A stretch of 64,000 nucleotides of DNA from Tricholomella constricta (GCA_013368375.1 JAACJP010000035.1:62001-126000); one strand, 5' to 3'; positions 44,567 to 57,850 are shown, counted from the first letter of the stretch. Program-made: numbers and translations. The notes: a model not told the origin generated them from the sequence alone.

Positions 44567-45663
44567 TCACTTCTTCTTTTTGCCTTTACTGCCAGAGGGC
44601 TTGTTGTGGCTCGGGGTGCTGATCGGTGAAGCATTCTCCACAGCTGCGCTCCCTTGCGTCGCCCCACTTCCTCCATGCCCTTTTCTCCTCCTCCCTTGGC
44701 CGAAGGTCGACCTCTCAGACTTCTTGAGCCACCGCTCTGGGTCAGGCGGGGGCGTCACCCCGGGAACGACCCCGAGGGGGACGCGCGACTTGCGGGCTTT
44801 TCTCTCCATCGAAGCAGCCGGTGCTACAGACACCAATGCTGCTGAGGCCACGGCCGCAGCAATGGCGTTGGAGGGCTGCGCTGGCGGTGGATTGGATTCC
44901 ATTGTCGTTGTCACCGAGGTCGGAAGGGCATCGAGTGCGTGGAGGAAGCCAGTCTTCATGAAGTCCAGATGTTGTTGTGCGGCTTGTAGGTTGGTTAAGA
45001 TGTCCGAGTGTTCTTCGGATTGCTGGGAATCTGTCAGGGAAATCATAATTTTCATGATTGGTTTGCGTACGGGTTCTGCAGTCTCGAGGAGCTGATTGTA
45101 CAGCTCGACTGCCTCCTCATAGGAACCGTCGCGGTAGCTCTGTGACATCTGTGAGAGCCGAGTCGAAAATAACATGGTGAGCCTACCAATTGTGCTTCCA
45201 AATGAACAACGCCTCGGTCTGTATCGCCCTTCTCTTGTCTAATTTCCTCCAGTACCTTCTTGGCTTCTCCCTCGTGCTGAAGGCGATATAGCGAGTATGC
45301 CTGTTCAAATGCGTGTTGGCCGTTCTTGTCAATCAAGGAGAGCGCAGCATCGTATTGCTCCGTTTGCAGTAACAGGAAGAGCTTGGTCCGATTTGCGTCC
45401 GCATCATTGGGTTCAAGTCGCAGTACTAGCCAAAGAATTAGCATCTGACATATTTATCATATATAAACGAACCTACTCTTATCGCATGTCTTTATGGCAT
45501 TATGAAAGTGCCCACCGTCAATCTGTGCGCATAACGATGTGAAAAGTCGCTTCAGACGTTCCGCTACGCTCAGCGCCTGCTTGGGTGTCGTCTTTCTCGC
45601 ACTCTCCTTGCCTTTATGCCTGCTAGTGGTCGCTGAGCTCGTCGCCGCCGGCTTGTTCGCCAT
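44567..45663 (-). CDS. SRP72: Signal recognition particle subunit SRP72, internally shortened
   Basis: Three exons, complement of 44567-45148, 45187-45425 and 45477-45663, give about 335 aa. The N-terminus has helical TPR-like repeats (LKRLFTSLCAQIDGGHFHNA, LEPNDADANRTKLFLLLQTE, SYRDGSYEEAVELYNQLLET, EEHSDILTNLQAAQQHL). The C-terminus has the RNA-binding signature VTPPPDPERWLKKSERST followed by a Lys/Gly/Ser-rich end (GSKGKKKK). SRP72 pairs with SRP68 and binds 7SL RNA in the particle that targets secretory proteins to the ER. Usual length is about 600-670 aa; here the central TPRs between TMESNPPPAQPS and MERKARKSRVPLG are absent. VRKPIMKIMISLT at about 45030-45070 may be a retained intron. 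It shares a promoter with the pinin-type gene. Confidence 0.9.
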
Positions 45664-45759
45664 CGTCAAAAATGGTGGACGGCCGATCAAGCAATTTGTC
45701 GTCGTCACGCAGGTTCCCACGCCGCCCTTCCTCTGCACTCACCAGCAAATATTGCGCAA
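45664..45759. promoter_or_regulatory. Bidirectional promoter, 96 bp, SRP72 / pinin-type gene
   Basis: Only 96 bases separate the two start codons (45663 minus, 45760 plus). Both 5' leaders must overlap or be very short. No TATA box is seen. Confidence 0.6.
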
Positions 45760-46930
45760 ATGTCGTCCGACGAGTAAGCCAGTTTCTGACAGTTGTCATA
45801 AATGAGAAGCTAATGTTTCTTCCATATAGAATCCCTCAAGATGCTGCAAAGGTCGATGTGGAGGAACCGCGACCGCCAACGGAACCAGCAGCAATGGCGG
45901 CTGGAAACAAGAAACGGCCACGACTGGATCTCGATGCACTCACCGGCGGTGGTCGAGAACGCAAGCGGGGTAAAAGCATGTTTGGACTTCTAGTTGGCAC
46001 CCTTAACAAGGCGAAAATTGAGGACAAGGAGCGAAACGCAAGCGAGGCGGTATGTTTTCTTCATGTTCCACCAATAGGCCTTCGCTAACGTGTGCTTCGA
46101 TAGGCCAAGAAACGACAACTAATAGAACAAAGACTACAGAATAAACTGCGAAAAGAGACTGATTCCGTCAGGAGAGCCGAAGAGGCGAAAAAGGACAAGA
46201 TGACCGCTAACAGGAAGGAAGAAGAGCTGCAACTTAAGGATTCCATCGTGCGTATTCAGGAAACACTCCCTCATCACAATTCTAAAGTCGTACAATTTCC
46301 AGTACAAGCATCGCCGGACGCGGCTGCCGCTGCTTTCTAATTTTTTAATTACCTCTGATAACATTCCTTCCGACGAATCAACACCGCCCCCTCCATCCAG
46401 CAATCCCCTCACACTTCCACCTCGCTCACACCCTCCGCCGCTTCACTACCTCCCCGCAATTCTCACACCGGCACAGGAAGCATTCCTGGCCCGCCGAAAA
46501 GTAGAGGTGCGCCCATTCCGCCGGTCCCCTGATATGTACTTACTCTTCACGACGACGACAGGTTGCGGAGGCAGCAGAAAAAGAATGGGACCTCTTCCGC
46601 GAGGAGCGTGAGTCCGGCATAGCCGAAATCAACCAGCTCAGGCAACGCGTCGCCGACGAGGAGGCACGGAGGAAAACAGAGAAGTCCAAAGAGCCCGACG
46701 AAATGGACACGGATCATGCTCCAGCTCCTCCCCCTACGGCCCCCGAAGAAACAAAAGTCGCTGAAATATCAACAACATCTACTGCGGAGCCCGACGCTGA
46801 GGGCGCCGCTAGTATGGACGTGGACAAGGGGGCGACAAGTGAGGAGCAAAAGGAGCCTGTCGCTGAGCCGGAAAAGAAGGAAGAGCCGGCGCCAATGCAA
46901 GCTGACGATGATGATGCAGTTGAGTATTAG
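45760..46930 (+). CDS. Pinin/SDK/MemA-domain protein
   Basis: Five exons, 45760-45773, 45830-46049, 46104-46247, 46303-46506 and 46562-46930, give about 316 aa. It starts MSSDE, a 14-base first exon. The domain signature is KRGKSMFGLLVGTLNKAKIED at about residues 55-75. Next come a long basic/acidic helix (AKKRQLIEQRLQNKLRKETD, AEEAKKDKMTANRKEEELQL), a Pro-rich spacer, RRKVEVAEAAEKEWDLFREE, and an acidic tail (EKKEEPAPMQADDDDAVEY). Pinin-type proteins are nuclear splicing and exon-junction-associated factors; the fungal version lacks the animal desmosomal parts. The start is chosen because it joins in frame to the second exon. Confidence 0.88.
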
Positions 46931-49900
46931 TTACTAACCAGAGTACGTTTGCCCCTCCCCCCTTCATCTTTTTGCTTCATGCTGACGACTTGATATGGCA
47001 TCCTTTCCAGTACTTGCTATGATTGACTTGTCTGTCCGTGCGTTTCCTTTCTTCTTTCACTCCTTCTCACCGCCCTCTCTCGCTTTGAGCTTTTTCCTTT
47101 TCCTTCGTTGCTGCATCATTGGACTCTTATCCATGAGTCATCATGTTGGCCGTCGTGACATCGTATACTCGTATCATCAGACTCGGATGTAAGCAGTCGG
47201 TCATCACCTCAATCTATGTATGCATATGCATGTCGTTGCCACCGTGCCACGCGACACTTCAGTGCTTCCGCCGGCGTCGTCGCCTGAACATCCGTCGATC
47301 GAGTTCGCAGAAGGCCTGATCGACAGCGGCGGCGGCGCTTATTTGAAGTGCCCGGTCATACCAAACAATTCACGACTATCGCCACGGTCGTTGATGATGA
47401 TGATACCTGGTCGATTAGACCTTGAAGAATTGAAGGCGAAATTTGATGGCGACGGAGTTGCTACGACCTCGGATGGACAGCCCAAACCTGAGTGTGTCGA
47501 TTTGTTATTTCACACTTTCCATTTACTTACTTCTATTATATGCACAAGTGCATAAGTGCACCAGACGGGCTCCTTGTCTTCTGAGACGTACTTCGCATTC
47601 TATCTCGTCTACCCCCATTTATCATTTTGATGCACAAGCGCTCAAGCGGTATGGCGGACGACCAAGGCCCGTGGGTCATTGGGATGGAGGGGCACTAGGC
47701 TGACTAGTCCTCGTCAAAGACCGTCCCGATGCCTTTCAGAGCATGTCGCGCCTCGTATTCGGCAGTCACAACTGTCTCCTCTACATTCGCATCTCGATCT
47801 GCCACCTTTTTTGATAATTGAAGCGTTTGTCCAACATTTTGTAATCCTGGGAGCATTCGCAAGGTATGACTGTTGGACTCGACGCTTCACAGCCTCTGTT
47901 CTCTCTTTTCTTGTGCAATGCCATATCCGGGTAGTATATCAATTTGGTGCTACTATACTACTGGTATTTTACTGGGCTTGATCCCCTGCCACGGACCTGG
48001 ACCATCACACCCTTTCCTCTCGACATATTCCTTACCCAGGCCAACGGATTACTTTGAAAAGAAAATCGCAACACGCGCAATGCGCATCTCGCAAAGGCCC
48101 GGCCGTCACTTCCATCTTCGCGGGTATTCACTTCCGTGTCCGTGGACATCCATTTGCATATGGCCCTGAATATGTGAACCTGCAGGGACTTAGAGTTCCC
48201 CGCCCACGATACCACGATGGCCGCCATGGGATGTCAATCCGAGACAGTCTGCGCCTACGTTGATAGAGCCTCGACAGATGTCGCTTCGCCATCCTAGTTT
48301 TCTCCCAGGTAAGCCGTAATGTGATCCTGATCTGAAGTGAGAATCACTGCTGCTGCTCGCGGAGATGCGGCTTCCCACTGATGTCCCTCTCTCTTCTGAA
48401 CGGGTGGTTTCGCGTGGACCTTGACATTTCTCGGTTCCCGCTTTGCAGATATTGCTCACACAGAATGAAGTGATCGTAAGCACGCAGACACAGAGTGATC
48501 AGGATCATTATCGACCTTGAACTCTCTACTAGGCTCTACCTGCGCTGGCGCGCACACATCATCAGAATTTAGGGCTTCCACACTATCCTATCAGAGCCAC
48601 AAATCCGCGATCGAGGAGTCAGGAGTGGTGAGCGCCTCGCGACTTGTGTGCGATCGGCAATTCCCGCATGAGTTTGCCTTTGCTTAGATCTCCCGATACA
48701 GACATACATTCAGCCACAAACCGTGCCGGGCTCCGAAGAACATCCCCGTTTGTCCAGGCTGTTCACGCTTGTCGCCCGGATTTCTTCGTTTCGTGTTCGC
48801 TTTGAGCACTAAAGAACACGATGCTCTCGTCTCCCATTCTGTACCGGTACCGGAACCGCACGAGCACCGGAACTTGCTCGTAATGTATCGATTTCTGCTG
48901 GAGCTTACACTGCTCTCACACTCTTTATGGCCCGTCAGGCCAAGTCAAACAGTTACCGAACAAGAGGAGACACCTGCTCATCCGCCTCTGCAGGAGAATG
49001 ACTTCTCTCTGTATGGGACTGGCAACTTCTTTCGGTGTCCGAAAGCTCCCCGAGACGTTCAGTCCTGGGGCGGTGTTCTGACCCGCAGAGGAATTAATGA
49101 ATGCCGTCATCTCGACATTCCTTCTCGGCTCGCTTTGTACTGAGATTTCAAGTCTCGGCTGGAGGTCTAATGTCATGCGAATTGATGTAGGCTATGGTGC
49201 CCCGGAAAGCGAAGGAGAAATGCAAGGCATCGCACTGGCTAGAATTACCAGAGCGAGAAAGGTGATGTTTGGCAGAAAATACTCCGATCGCGCAGCCTCT
49301 TCTTTTGCCAAATATCTCTTCAAGTTTCCCCACCGGAACCTCGGATTTGTGGACTGTGGGATGGGGGGGGATATACGACATCCTTTCGCCTCCGAAGGCC
49401 GTGATAGATTGACGTTAGGTCAAATCGGCGACCTGGCAATGGGGTCTAACAATCTCGTACATTAACAATGATCCATCCATACCCTTGAGTGGCTCATTCT
49501 ATGATTCGAGAATTTCAGTCTCGCTAAACATGAATGAACAATTGTCTCAAATTATCCATACCCGTCTTGTCTGTCCAATCTACTCGAAAGGTTACCCACT
49601 TAAATAGTACGCCCGCATAAGTCCGTCGCCTTCTGCCTTTGTTATATCCTCAAGGAGAAACCCAGTAGAACATCTTCTGACGCGCTTTGAAGCGGGATTA
49701 TCATTTATTTTATCCATTGGCATTGGTATCAGTCTAGTTCGATCGACCTCAAGGTCCTGTCCATGAGCGCGTCGATTTAGCGTCGAATAACGCGTCTTGT
49801 ACGCTTTGATCGGACATGCCAATGAACAGCCAAGGTGCCCAGATGATTTTTGGGTGATTTAAATCTCCGATATCTATATTTTTAAAACGAGAAGAGAGGT

Positions 49901-50261
49901 CAAGAACAGTGAGTATCTGTCTGTTATAGAGGTCGCGATAATTCGGACACATGAGCAAGGCATGTAGCAGATGGATGTATTCTTTTTGTAATAAAAAAGT
50001 GCTGCCTGAAGTTCGTCAATGATACCCGAGACCACGACATTCCTCGGCATGGATATTCCCTATGATGGAAATTCATGATACTTCCACGGATTGGGCTGAT
50101 TTTCCACAGTATTTCCGCTCTCCTTACAAGGCGGGCATCCAAGACCGCCGGAGTCTAAAAACGGGACCACGTGCCGCAAACCCTGTCCACGACAAGCATG
50201 TTGGCGAGGGGGACTCGAGTAGTTGTTGCCCTCCACCATCACCTCCCCGCGGTTTCGTAAA
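46931..50261. other. Long gene-poor interval
   Basis: Several ORFs of 60-125 codons occur on both strands, for example 47220-47555 plus (ending in a DLEELKAKFDGDGVATTSDG stretch) and 48769-49143 plus. None joins into a recognisable multi-exon gene or shows a known motif. 47290-47490 has the best coding look and could be a gene relic. No repeat structure is seen. Confidence 0.4.
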
Positions 50262-53053
50262 ATGGCCGACCGTCCTGTCTCTGCTGTTTCTGATAACCTA
50301 GAGACAGCAATTCACACTCCTTTGCCTGCTGGCGACTATGATTTACTTGACCCTCCTAGGGCTTCGTATCTAGAATCAGATACGCCAACGCCACGCGATT
50401 CGTTTACCCCGTCTTCTCTTCCTTCGAACAACTCAGGACCACTTCTTCCCGAACCAACCAAGCTTGAACTGAGTGAATTCCCTGAAGAATTACCTCGTAC
50501 CGCCCCACGAAGACGCCGTCCACTTTTTCTTATCCTGGTTGGCCTTGTGACCCTTGCAATAATAGTTCTGGCGATTATTCTTCCCGTATACTTTACTGTT
50601 ATCAAGCCGAAGCAGCGAAACGCTCACGCTGATGGGATTGCTGGCCCCAGCACCACCACGCATGCCGGCGACGGTCCAGTTGGCGGCGGCGGCTCCGGCG
50701 ATGGACCGCCTTCCAATTCGAAGGCTACTTCAGGTGGAGATGGATCGACAGTTACGAAAGATGATGGGTCTACTTTCACATACATGAACAAGTTCGGCGG
50801 CTATTGTAAGTCCATACATTTGCTTCGCACTCTATTTTTGGAAGCAACGCAATCATCATCGTGGAAGATTTACCTAGCCTCCGTAAGAGCGGTGTGAGCG
50901 CTCTGCACAATATTTCTTCACGAGCACCTTTCGTGACACCTATTTTGACTTTATTACAATTTCAATGTCCAACTATCATTTAAGACTAGCTAACCACGCG
51001 GCCTGCTCTTCTTTCAGGGGTTTCCGACCCTAACGATCCTTTTAATAATAATGCTCGCCCAAACTCCTGGACCCCACCTCTCAATCGAAGTTGGACATGG
51101 GGCAAAGATCGTGTATTTGGGTAATTACATTTTTTTTCTTATCTGATCCTCGCTGATCAAACTATTCACTATCTCTAGCGTCAATCTAGGAGGTCTTTTT
51201 GTTCTTGAACCCTTCATTTCCCCGGCGCCTTTCCAAAAGTATCCAGGTTCTGTCGACGAATGGACTCTTAGCACCATGATGCGTGCCGACACGGCCAACG
51301 GTGGGATCAATCAACTAGAAGAACACTACGATACGTTCATCGTCTGTGTTGAAACCTCTTTTCTGAGTTTTCCCGACTCCTGACATTTGTTCCAGACGGA
51401 GGAAGATATTGCGGAGATCGCCGGTGCTGGTTTGAACTGGGTCAGGCTGCCTGTACCCTACTGGGCGATTGAAACATGGCCTGGCGAACCCTTCTTGGCT
51501 CAAACGAGCTGGAAGTTCGTGATTTTACCTCTCTAAGTACCCACTTCTTCAGATTAACACACTCTTCGTTACAGATATATCCTGCGTCTACTTGGCTGGT
51601 GTAGGAAGTATGGTATCCGTGTTAAGCTCGACTTACACACGATCCCAGGATCGCAAAACGGTAAATTATCCTTCCACATATCTCATTCATTGTAATTTCA
51701 CAATCGCGATCTTCAGGATACAATCATTCTGGGAAGCTGGGTCGGCCAAACTTCCTGAATGGTGTTATGGGTATCGCGAACGCACAGCGCGCACTGTATT
51801 ACATGCGCATTTTCACTCAGTTTATTTCCCAACCTCAGTACAAGGACGTCGTACCTGTATTTGGAATCATGAACGAAGCGCTTCTCTCCACCATCGGCCG
51901 ATCGCAGCTGACGAGTTTGTAAGTGTTTTGGAATTTTTCGCTGTTACATGTCTCCGAATCCTGTATTTCAGTTACCTCGAAGCGTATAACGTAATACGCA
52001 ATGTTACTGGGATCGGGGAGGGCAATGGTCCATACATCTCGATTCACGATGGCTTCGCAGGCGTATCGAGTTGGGCGGATTTTCTCCCCGGTGCTGACCG
52101 CATCATTCTCGATACACACCCATACCTTGCGTTCGACGGTTCTTCGGCCACCTCCCCCATCGACACAGGGACAGGAAATAACGCCGGTGGAGTCTGGCCC
52201 CGCCAAGTATGTAATCGATGGGCAGCTGGAATCAACGGCAGGTATGTAAATGTCACATGCAAGCCTGAGAACACGTCAGTTTGACTGAGGCTTACCTACC
52301 TTATCCAGTCGATCTAACTTCGGCGTGACCGTCGCTGGAGAGTTCAGCAATGGGTTCAACGACTGTGGTCTTTACCTCAAGGGTATTCCCGGCCGTGGCG
52401 TGACCTATGGGGGTGACTGCGCTGATTGGGAGGACTCTTCGAATTGGTCGGCCGCTACGAAGGCTGGTCTCCTCAAATTTGCCCAGGCTAGCATGGACGC
52501 ACTCGGCGATTTCTACTTCTGGACCTGGAAGGTTAGCCGCATCATCGACCCGCGTGCGTGTCCCATGCATAATGCTTACGACTCGTCTTAGATCGGCAAC
52601 TCCACTGCGGGGATCGTAGAAACGCCCCTGTGGTCCTATCAACTTGGTCTTCAGAACGGGTGGATGCCGAAAGACCCTCGGACATCCCTGGGTACTTGTG
52701 CATCGCTGGGCGTATCTGGTCCCATCTTCGATGGGAACTTTCAATCGTGGCAGACTGGTGGTGCCGGAGCAGGTACCATCGCGCCTTCTGCCACATCCCG
52801 CTTCCCTTGGCCTCCTGCGAGCATCTCCAACGTCGGCGTTCCGGCCAGCCTTCTGCCAACATATACGGCGACGGGCACCGTGGCAACACTTTCACCACCG
52901 ACGCTCTCGCCCTCCCCAACGAAGAGCGTTGACGTCGGTAAGGGGTGGTTTAATGCCCAAGATACCGCTGGAGCGCCGACACCCATCGCGGGATGCACGT
53001 ACCCATCAGATGCCTGGGACGCGATTGACGCTGCGGTGCCACCGACATGTTGA
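50262..53053 (+). CDS. Membrane-anchored exo-beta-1,3-glucanase, GH5
   Basis: About nine exons (first 50262-50805, then 51018-51120, 51179-51341, 51396-51514, 51576-51661, 51718-51918 and further exons to 53053), all with short introns. The cytosolic Pro/Ser/Thr-rich N-terminus is followed by RRRRPLFLILVGLVTLAIIVLAIILP, giving type II topology. A Gly/Ser/Thr linker follows, then the GH5 barrel: NLGGLFVLEPFI, GLNWVRLPVPYWAIE, KLDLHTIPGSQNG. The acid/base Glu is in FGIMNEAL, and the nucleophile Glu in VAGEFSNGFNDC. Near the end come a Ser/Thr/Pro stretch and two Cys. Such enzymes trim beta-1,3-glucan at the plasma membrane and wall. Upstream is gene-poor; no regulator site is evident. Confidence 0.92.
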
Positions 53054-55392
53054 GGGGACTCTCGCTAATGACTGCCACGGACAGAGGATATACCTTGTTG
53101 GTTTCGGCTTAATGCGCGGCTCTTTTTTGACGAACGCAATGGACATCATTCGATACAAATATACACCCACTCTCGTTTTGTTCGCACTTGCAGATTAGGG
53201 ACCCTTCTTCCCCGGATTCTATATCAGGCCCTTGTCTGTTTATAATTTACACTTATTTTCTATGTAGTGAACTTGTCCTTTCAATTCATCCTCGATCGGC
53301 GGCGGGCCTCGAGGACGTCCATAATAGGCACGTCAGGGTGGACCTCGCGTTATCGGGGAGTGATGTCAATTTATATGCTCTGACCCTGACCTCAAAATAC
53401 AACAACATTCGACAGAAGCGCGGATTCAATTGCTGAAACAGGTACTTTTGGGTTCTCCGCACGGAAGGTACTTGTACAAAGGTCCAGCGGCAAAGTGCCA
53501 TGGATCTTTCAGAGCGCCGACGAAGAGCACGTGTACCTGTCCTGATTCGTAAGCACATGCCTCTTCCGGACCTCCATCATCATAAAAAAATTGACGGTAC
53601 TCAGCTCTGGGAATACTCTGTGCAGGTTCTTCAATGGTACTCTTCGCGTGCTCCTTGTACTGGAATTGGCTAGGAATTGAATCTCTTTCCGAAAGCGGAA
53701 ATCTCTGATTCGGATGAGATCTGCGAAATACACGTTGCCCGAGCTGTGCTCGCCTCCGTGATGCGGTGCTCTGCCGCAATGTCCGTTCCGTCCAACGGCC
53801 ACGCGACGTAATGGATGCTCTGGAGGCTTACAAGCCTTCTTAGGTGCGCGGATGGTCCGGGAGCCGGGTGGACCTTTGCCTGGGCGAGACATCAACAAGC
53901 TCCTCCGTATGGCTAGTCGGCTTTGGAGCTCTGAACCCTCGGGAGCTGCTTAGGAATTCAAGTCGACTCTGTTTGCAGAAACGCCGGTCTTCCGACATCC
54001 TCTGAACATCGTGATTCGGTTTGACTGGAAGAGGATGTTGCCTTCATGGTAAATGGACCCCGGAATTTGTTGCACCATGTCAAACTAGTATTCAGTGAGG
54101 ACATACTGTTCTAGACTGGCTGCCCGCCTACAGTGAACGCTCCATGTGGTGCATCTTACCCATCATTGTTTACGGATTCAGTGTGGATTATCTTCTTGGT
54201 GTTCTGTCCCCAATAATCCTAGTAGCTCTCGAAAACTAATCATTCTCGTATTCTGGAGGTCAGGCTACGTCTTTTCGTCATCAAATCATCGCAGTGTGGC
54301 ATTTATCTGATAAGGCGGCCGCTCAACAATCAACTACCTGTGCAAAGTTTTTTTCCATCATATCAATGAAGTGACTACTCAACCTTGTTCAAACTCAATC
54401 AGTAAATTGATTCTCGGGCCATACACCAGCTGTTGTTCATTGTAATCTCTCCTTTTGGATGTCCATATACGGGCGCATTGGTAAGTTGTTTCTCATCTGA
54501 CTTCTAACGATTCGGCGCCTAAGAAGATAATATAGCCCCACACGTACGTGTCTCTCTAAAACATCAAGGCCGTTGGAGAGGGGCCGTCAGACAATTCAAA
54601 GTGCGCTAATCGTTGGACCACAGTTGGATTATACAACTGACGTCGTTGAGGCGCAAAGTTTTTTCACCGCCTGCAGCGCAATCCGTTCCGGCTTGTTATG
54701 AAATTGTTCTCACTGCCCTGGTTCCGTTCAGTCGGGCCTCTGATCGCTGGTTCGGCAACTCTCGTCTCGGCTTTTAACGCGATTGTAAGGGTCAAAACTC
54801 ATATATGTAGTTTTTAACCCCATTTGCGATTACGGCGAGCAATCAACACCGGAGGTGGCTGTGTTTATATCACCAATTTTCGAGAGATCTGACTCAAATT
54901 GGGCGTCTGCATGCCCATGTCAGGCAATCTTCTTGAGATGGGAGAAAAGCCAAACGCCGCATCGGAGTGCCACGATCAATACTCGACAAGTTAGCCCCTT
55001 TTGCGACCCAAAATCTTCAGCAAACCAGACAGGTGTTTGCTCTGACTGTTTCGATTTATGCACTGATAATACAACTACTCTACGCAGGCAGAGCTTTGTT
55101 TACACGGAGGCAGAGTGAAGCGATCACAGGTACCGGCAAGTTGGCGAGATGCGGCTTCTTGGTTTCATTCCGAATCTGAACAGCCTTACCCCTATGGGCT
55201 AATGCGCTGCAGGGTGACGAGATCTGCTCTTCGTACTGATTGGTTCTGGCATGTAAACCGAACAACATATCCGGCCAAATGACGATTCATCCCCTCGCGG
55301 ATATCCATCTAAACCGTTCTCGTCTTATAAACGCCTGAACCTATAAAATCCCAAACATCAGCCGCCGTCCACAAGACATTGTTCTTTACACA
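53054..55392. other. Intergenic region with possible ORF relic
   Basis: Mostly featureless. On the minus strand 53426-53900 frames such as IPRAEYRQFFYDDGGPEEAC and QVHVLFVGALKDPWHFAAGP have a coding look but no family or intact exon set could be assigned. 54000-55390 shows nothing convincing. Confidence 0.4.
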
Positions 55393-56921
55393 ATGGCTTC
55401 TGAGGGCATCCTCGCTTCCCTTCGGTCATCGCCATCCTCCAATCGCGTCTGCACATCGATTCCCAACAATTTCAAGTTTCCTCCGCTCCAAAGCACGAGG
55501 ACCCAAGATGTTTTTCAGTCAATTGTCAAAGGTCGCAAAAGCTGGAAGACTTTAAGAGGCGGTGAGATTGTGTGGCCTCCGGAGCTCGAAGCAGCGCTAC
55601 TCGAAGGTTGTGAATTATTTATTCTCCTTTCATTTTCTATGATTGACACTCTCTTCATGCAGGCCTGGAAGCCTATCAGCCTGATGATTCCCGAGAGACT
55701 CGACTCCTTGGCCGCTTTCCTATGAGAAATCGTTTCATTTCCGACTACATCTTCCACAGGACTGGGACAAGGAGAACGGCAAAGCAGGTCGGTAGCCGTC
55801 TCCAACAACTTCGGGATACATGCGGTGGCAAAAAACGTACGTTCTTCCTTTTGTACCCCTTCACCTCAGTGTTGACCACTATAATCAGTCATGAAGCTTC
55901 TCTCTCCTTGCCGTCCAGTCGGACCGTCGCGCTGCAATGACTTCAGCTACCGGTCCTCGAACAACTGCGACACCGATTCGTCCAGCGACGCATCGAGCTC
56001 CCCGTCTACACCTGTAGATGCTTCCACAAACCTTCGTCGTCTTGATGGTACTACACCACCTTCACGCACCGTCATCTCCATCGACATCCTTCCCAACGGG
56101 ATCTCGCCCTATGAGCCTAGTACAAGATTCTCATCGGAGGTGTCGGAATGGGATCGAGCAAACGGTGTTGTTCGGCCATCGCTACATCCTCGGCCCTTCC
56201 GCACGATCGATCCTACGGTTACCTTCGTAGCTCCTTCAGCCATATCTGCGCACTCGAACTTCACGGTCTACTCTGCGGGGCTGGTCGTATACTCGGAGAC
56301 CACCCAGCTAAATTCTGCGGGTCGTGCCCCTGAGCGCACCGACGGGGCACTCTTGTACAGCACAATCCTCATTCCTGGGTTTTGGCAAAAGATCGCAGAT
56401 AGTCCAGGTGAGTTACCTCTTCCATTGTCGTTTAGACTAGGTGCTCATCGATATCAGACCCAACCCAGTACACCATCATCCAAGACGTAATTCAAGGTGG
56501 ACAAGACGTGCCGTCTATCGTCTTCTCGGCGATGTATAAATTTAACTATCCTTCCGGAGCACGCGACAATTTCACCTCGCCCGCGATGGAGGGCTTCGAT
56601 GATGAAAAAGTTCTGCGCAACGTCCAAGCTTCGCTCCCGATGGACTGCCTTCTTGCAATGGACACCTACCCCGACCTGATGGAGGCCGAGGCCTACTATG
56701 ACTTTGCTGCCATCAACAACACCAGGCCTGCCTGGGATGCTCGTTCGCCTTCCGAGCTCTCAACTGAATTATCTGGATACACGAACTCAGAGGATGAACT
56801 TGATCCCATCTTGTCACCGGTCTCTGCATGTTTCTCTACAGACTTATCCCATTATGCAAGTCCTCTCCAATCTTCAATCATGTGGTGCACGACACTGACC
56901 GTTTCACTCCAGGTATTGTGA
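55393..56921 (+). CDS. TEA/ATTS-domain transcription factor
   Basis: Exons 55393-55606, 55663-55836, 55889-56407 and 56458 to about 56921 in consistent phase, about 455 aa; the exact 3' end is uncertain. The TEA DNA-binding domain is at about residues 48-128: WKTLRGGEIVWPPELEAALL, EGLEAYQPDDSRETRLLGRF, NRFISDYIFHRTGTRRTAKQ, VGSRLQQLRDTCGG. It has the three-helix pattern and the basic TRRTAKQVGSRLQ recognition helix of the AbaA/TEC1/TEAD family. A Ser/Thr-rich linker follows, then a beta-rich segment (PTVTFVAPSAISAHSNFTVY, ALLYSTILIPGFWQKIADSP) that may correspond to the cofactor-binding region. In fungi such factors govern development; the target is not known here. Confidence 0.88.
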
Positions 56922-57202
56922 CTGATCTTCGTCAGTGTAATATTAGCCTCGGGAGAGTTGAAAGTGTATCTTGTATGTACAATATACCCGTCCCCATGTT
57001 CACATTCCAAGAGTCTTTACATATTAATTATTCGTGAGTTCTCGGAAACTTGTTTCTTGATGATGAAGGCTAAATGACCCTGCGCTCTACAGATAATGTA
57101 TTCAAGCTCCACTCTGATTACCCCTAGTACCCGAATACAATTTTCCCCGACCAGAATATGATAACATGCCACACCTCCAGACCTCCCTCAGCTACCGAGT
57201 CT

Positions 57203-57850
57203 TCAAATGAACTTCGAACTCCATACTGCCTCACCCTGTCGAGCTTCGTCGGTTCCGTTTCCATATATCTTCGAGCTAACTAGAAGGAGACAATTCGGGT
57301 CAGATGCAACACCCTCTCCGCGATGCGTGCGATACAAAGCACCCGACTCACCACTCTTGAGCGCGGATATAATCTGGATCCTCGCTGTGAATTCTTTCGT
57401 CATCAGGCTAACGTCTGTGTTCTGATTTATCCCTCGCGTGATGCCCTTTGCAATCGCATCTTTCTTTTGTCCCGCGGCGGCTGCCTTTCCGTACGCCGCC
57501 ACAAGACCATCCACCCAAGTCCGCATCGCCATCCCCCCCGACATGCTTTCCCACATGCTGTACTCCATAATCATGTTCGTAATACCCCCTACAATCACAG
57601 CAACCTCGCTCTCCGCGTGTCCAACTAGCTCGAGCCCGAGTTTGATGTTAGGGAAGTGCTTCTGGATCGTAGATAGGATGGCGCCATAGGAGACTCCGTC
57701 CCCCGCCTGGCCTCGGCTGCCAGAGATCCACACCCTCGCTTGGTCTACCACGGTGTATATGTCAGAACGCAGATTAGGGTTCATGACTTTCTTGGCTTCA
57801 TCTTTGCCCGTAGCTGCTGCCGCAAGCTGGCTAGAGAGATTGCGGAACAT
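57203..57850 (-). CDS. Unrecognised single-exon protein, 215 aa
   Basis: The open frame starts MFRNLSSQLAAAATGKDEAK. It contains NPNLRSDIYTVVDQARVWIS, VSYGAILSTIQKHFPNIKLG and a Gly/Met-rich stretch (IVGGITNMIMEYSMWESMSG, GLVAAYGKAAAAGQ) with mostly helical, small residues. No signal peptide, clear membrane segment or known motif is seen. The last about 45 residues look less coding and may be an unspliced intron. Codon positions look coding over residues 1-150. Confidence 0.5.
   Translation of the reverse strand: MFRNLSSQLAAAATGKDEAKKVMNPNLRSDIYTVVDQARVWISGSRGQAGDGVSYGAILSTIQKHFPNIKLGLELVGHAESEVAVIVGGITNMIMEYSMWESMSGGMAMRTWVDGLVAAYGKAAAAGQKKDAIAKGITRGINQNTDVSLMTKEFTARIQIISALKSGESGALYRTHRGEGVASDPNCLLLVSSKIYGNGTDEARQGEAVWSSKFI

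Noticed and set aside
48769..49143. Possible gene in the 47-50 kb interval
   Set aside because: Single short ORF without homologous-looking motif, splice partners or codon bias; overlapping ORFs on the other strand are equally good.
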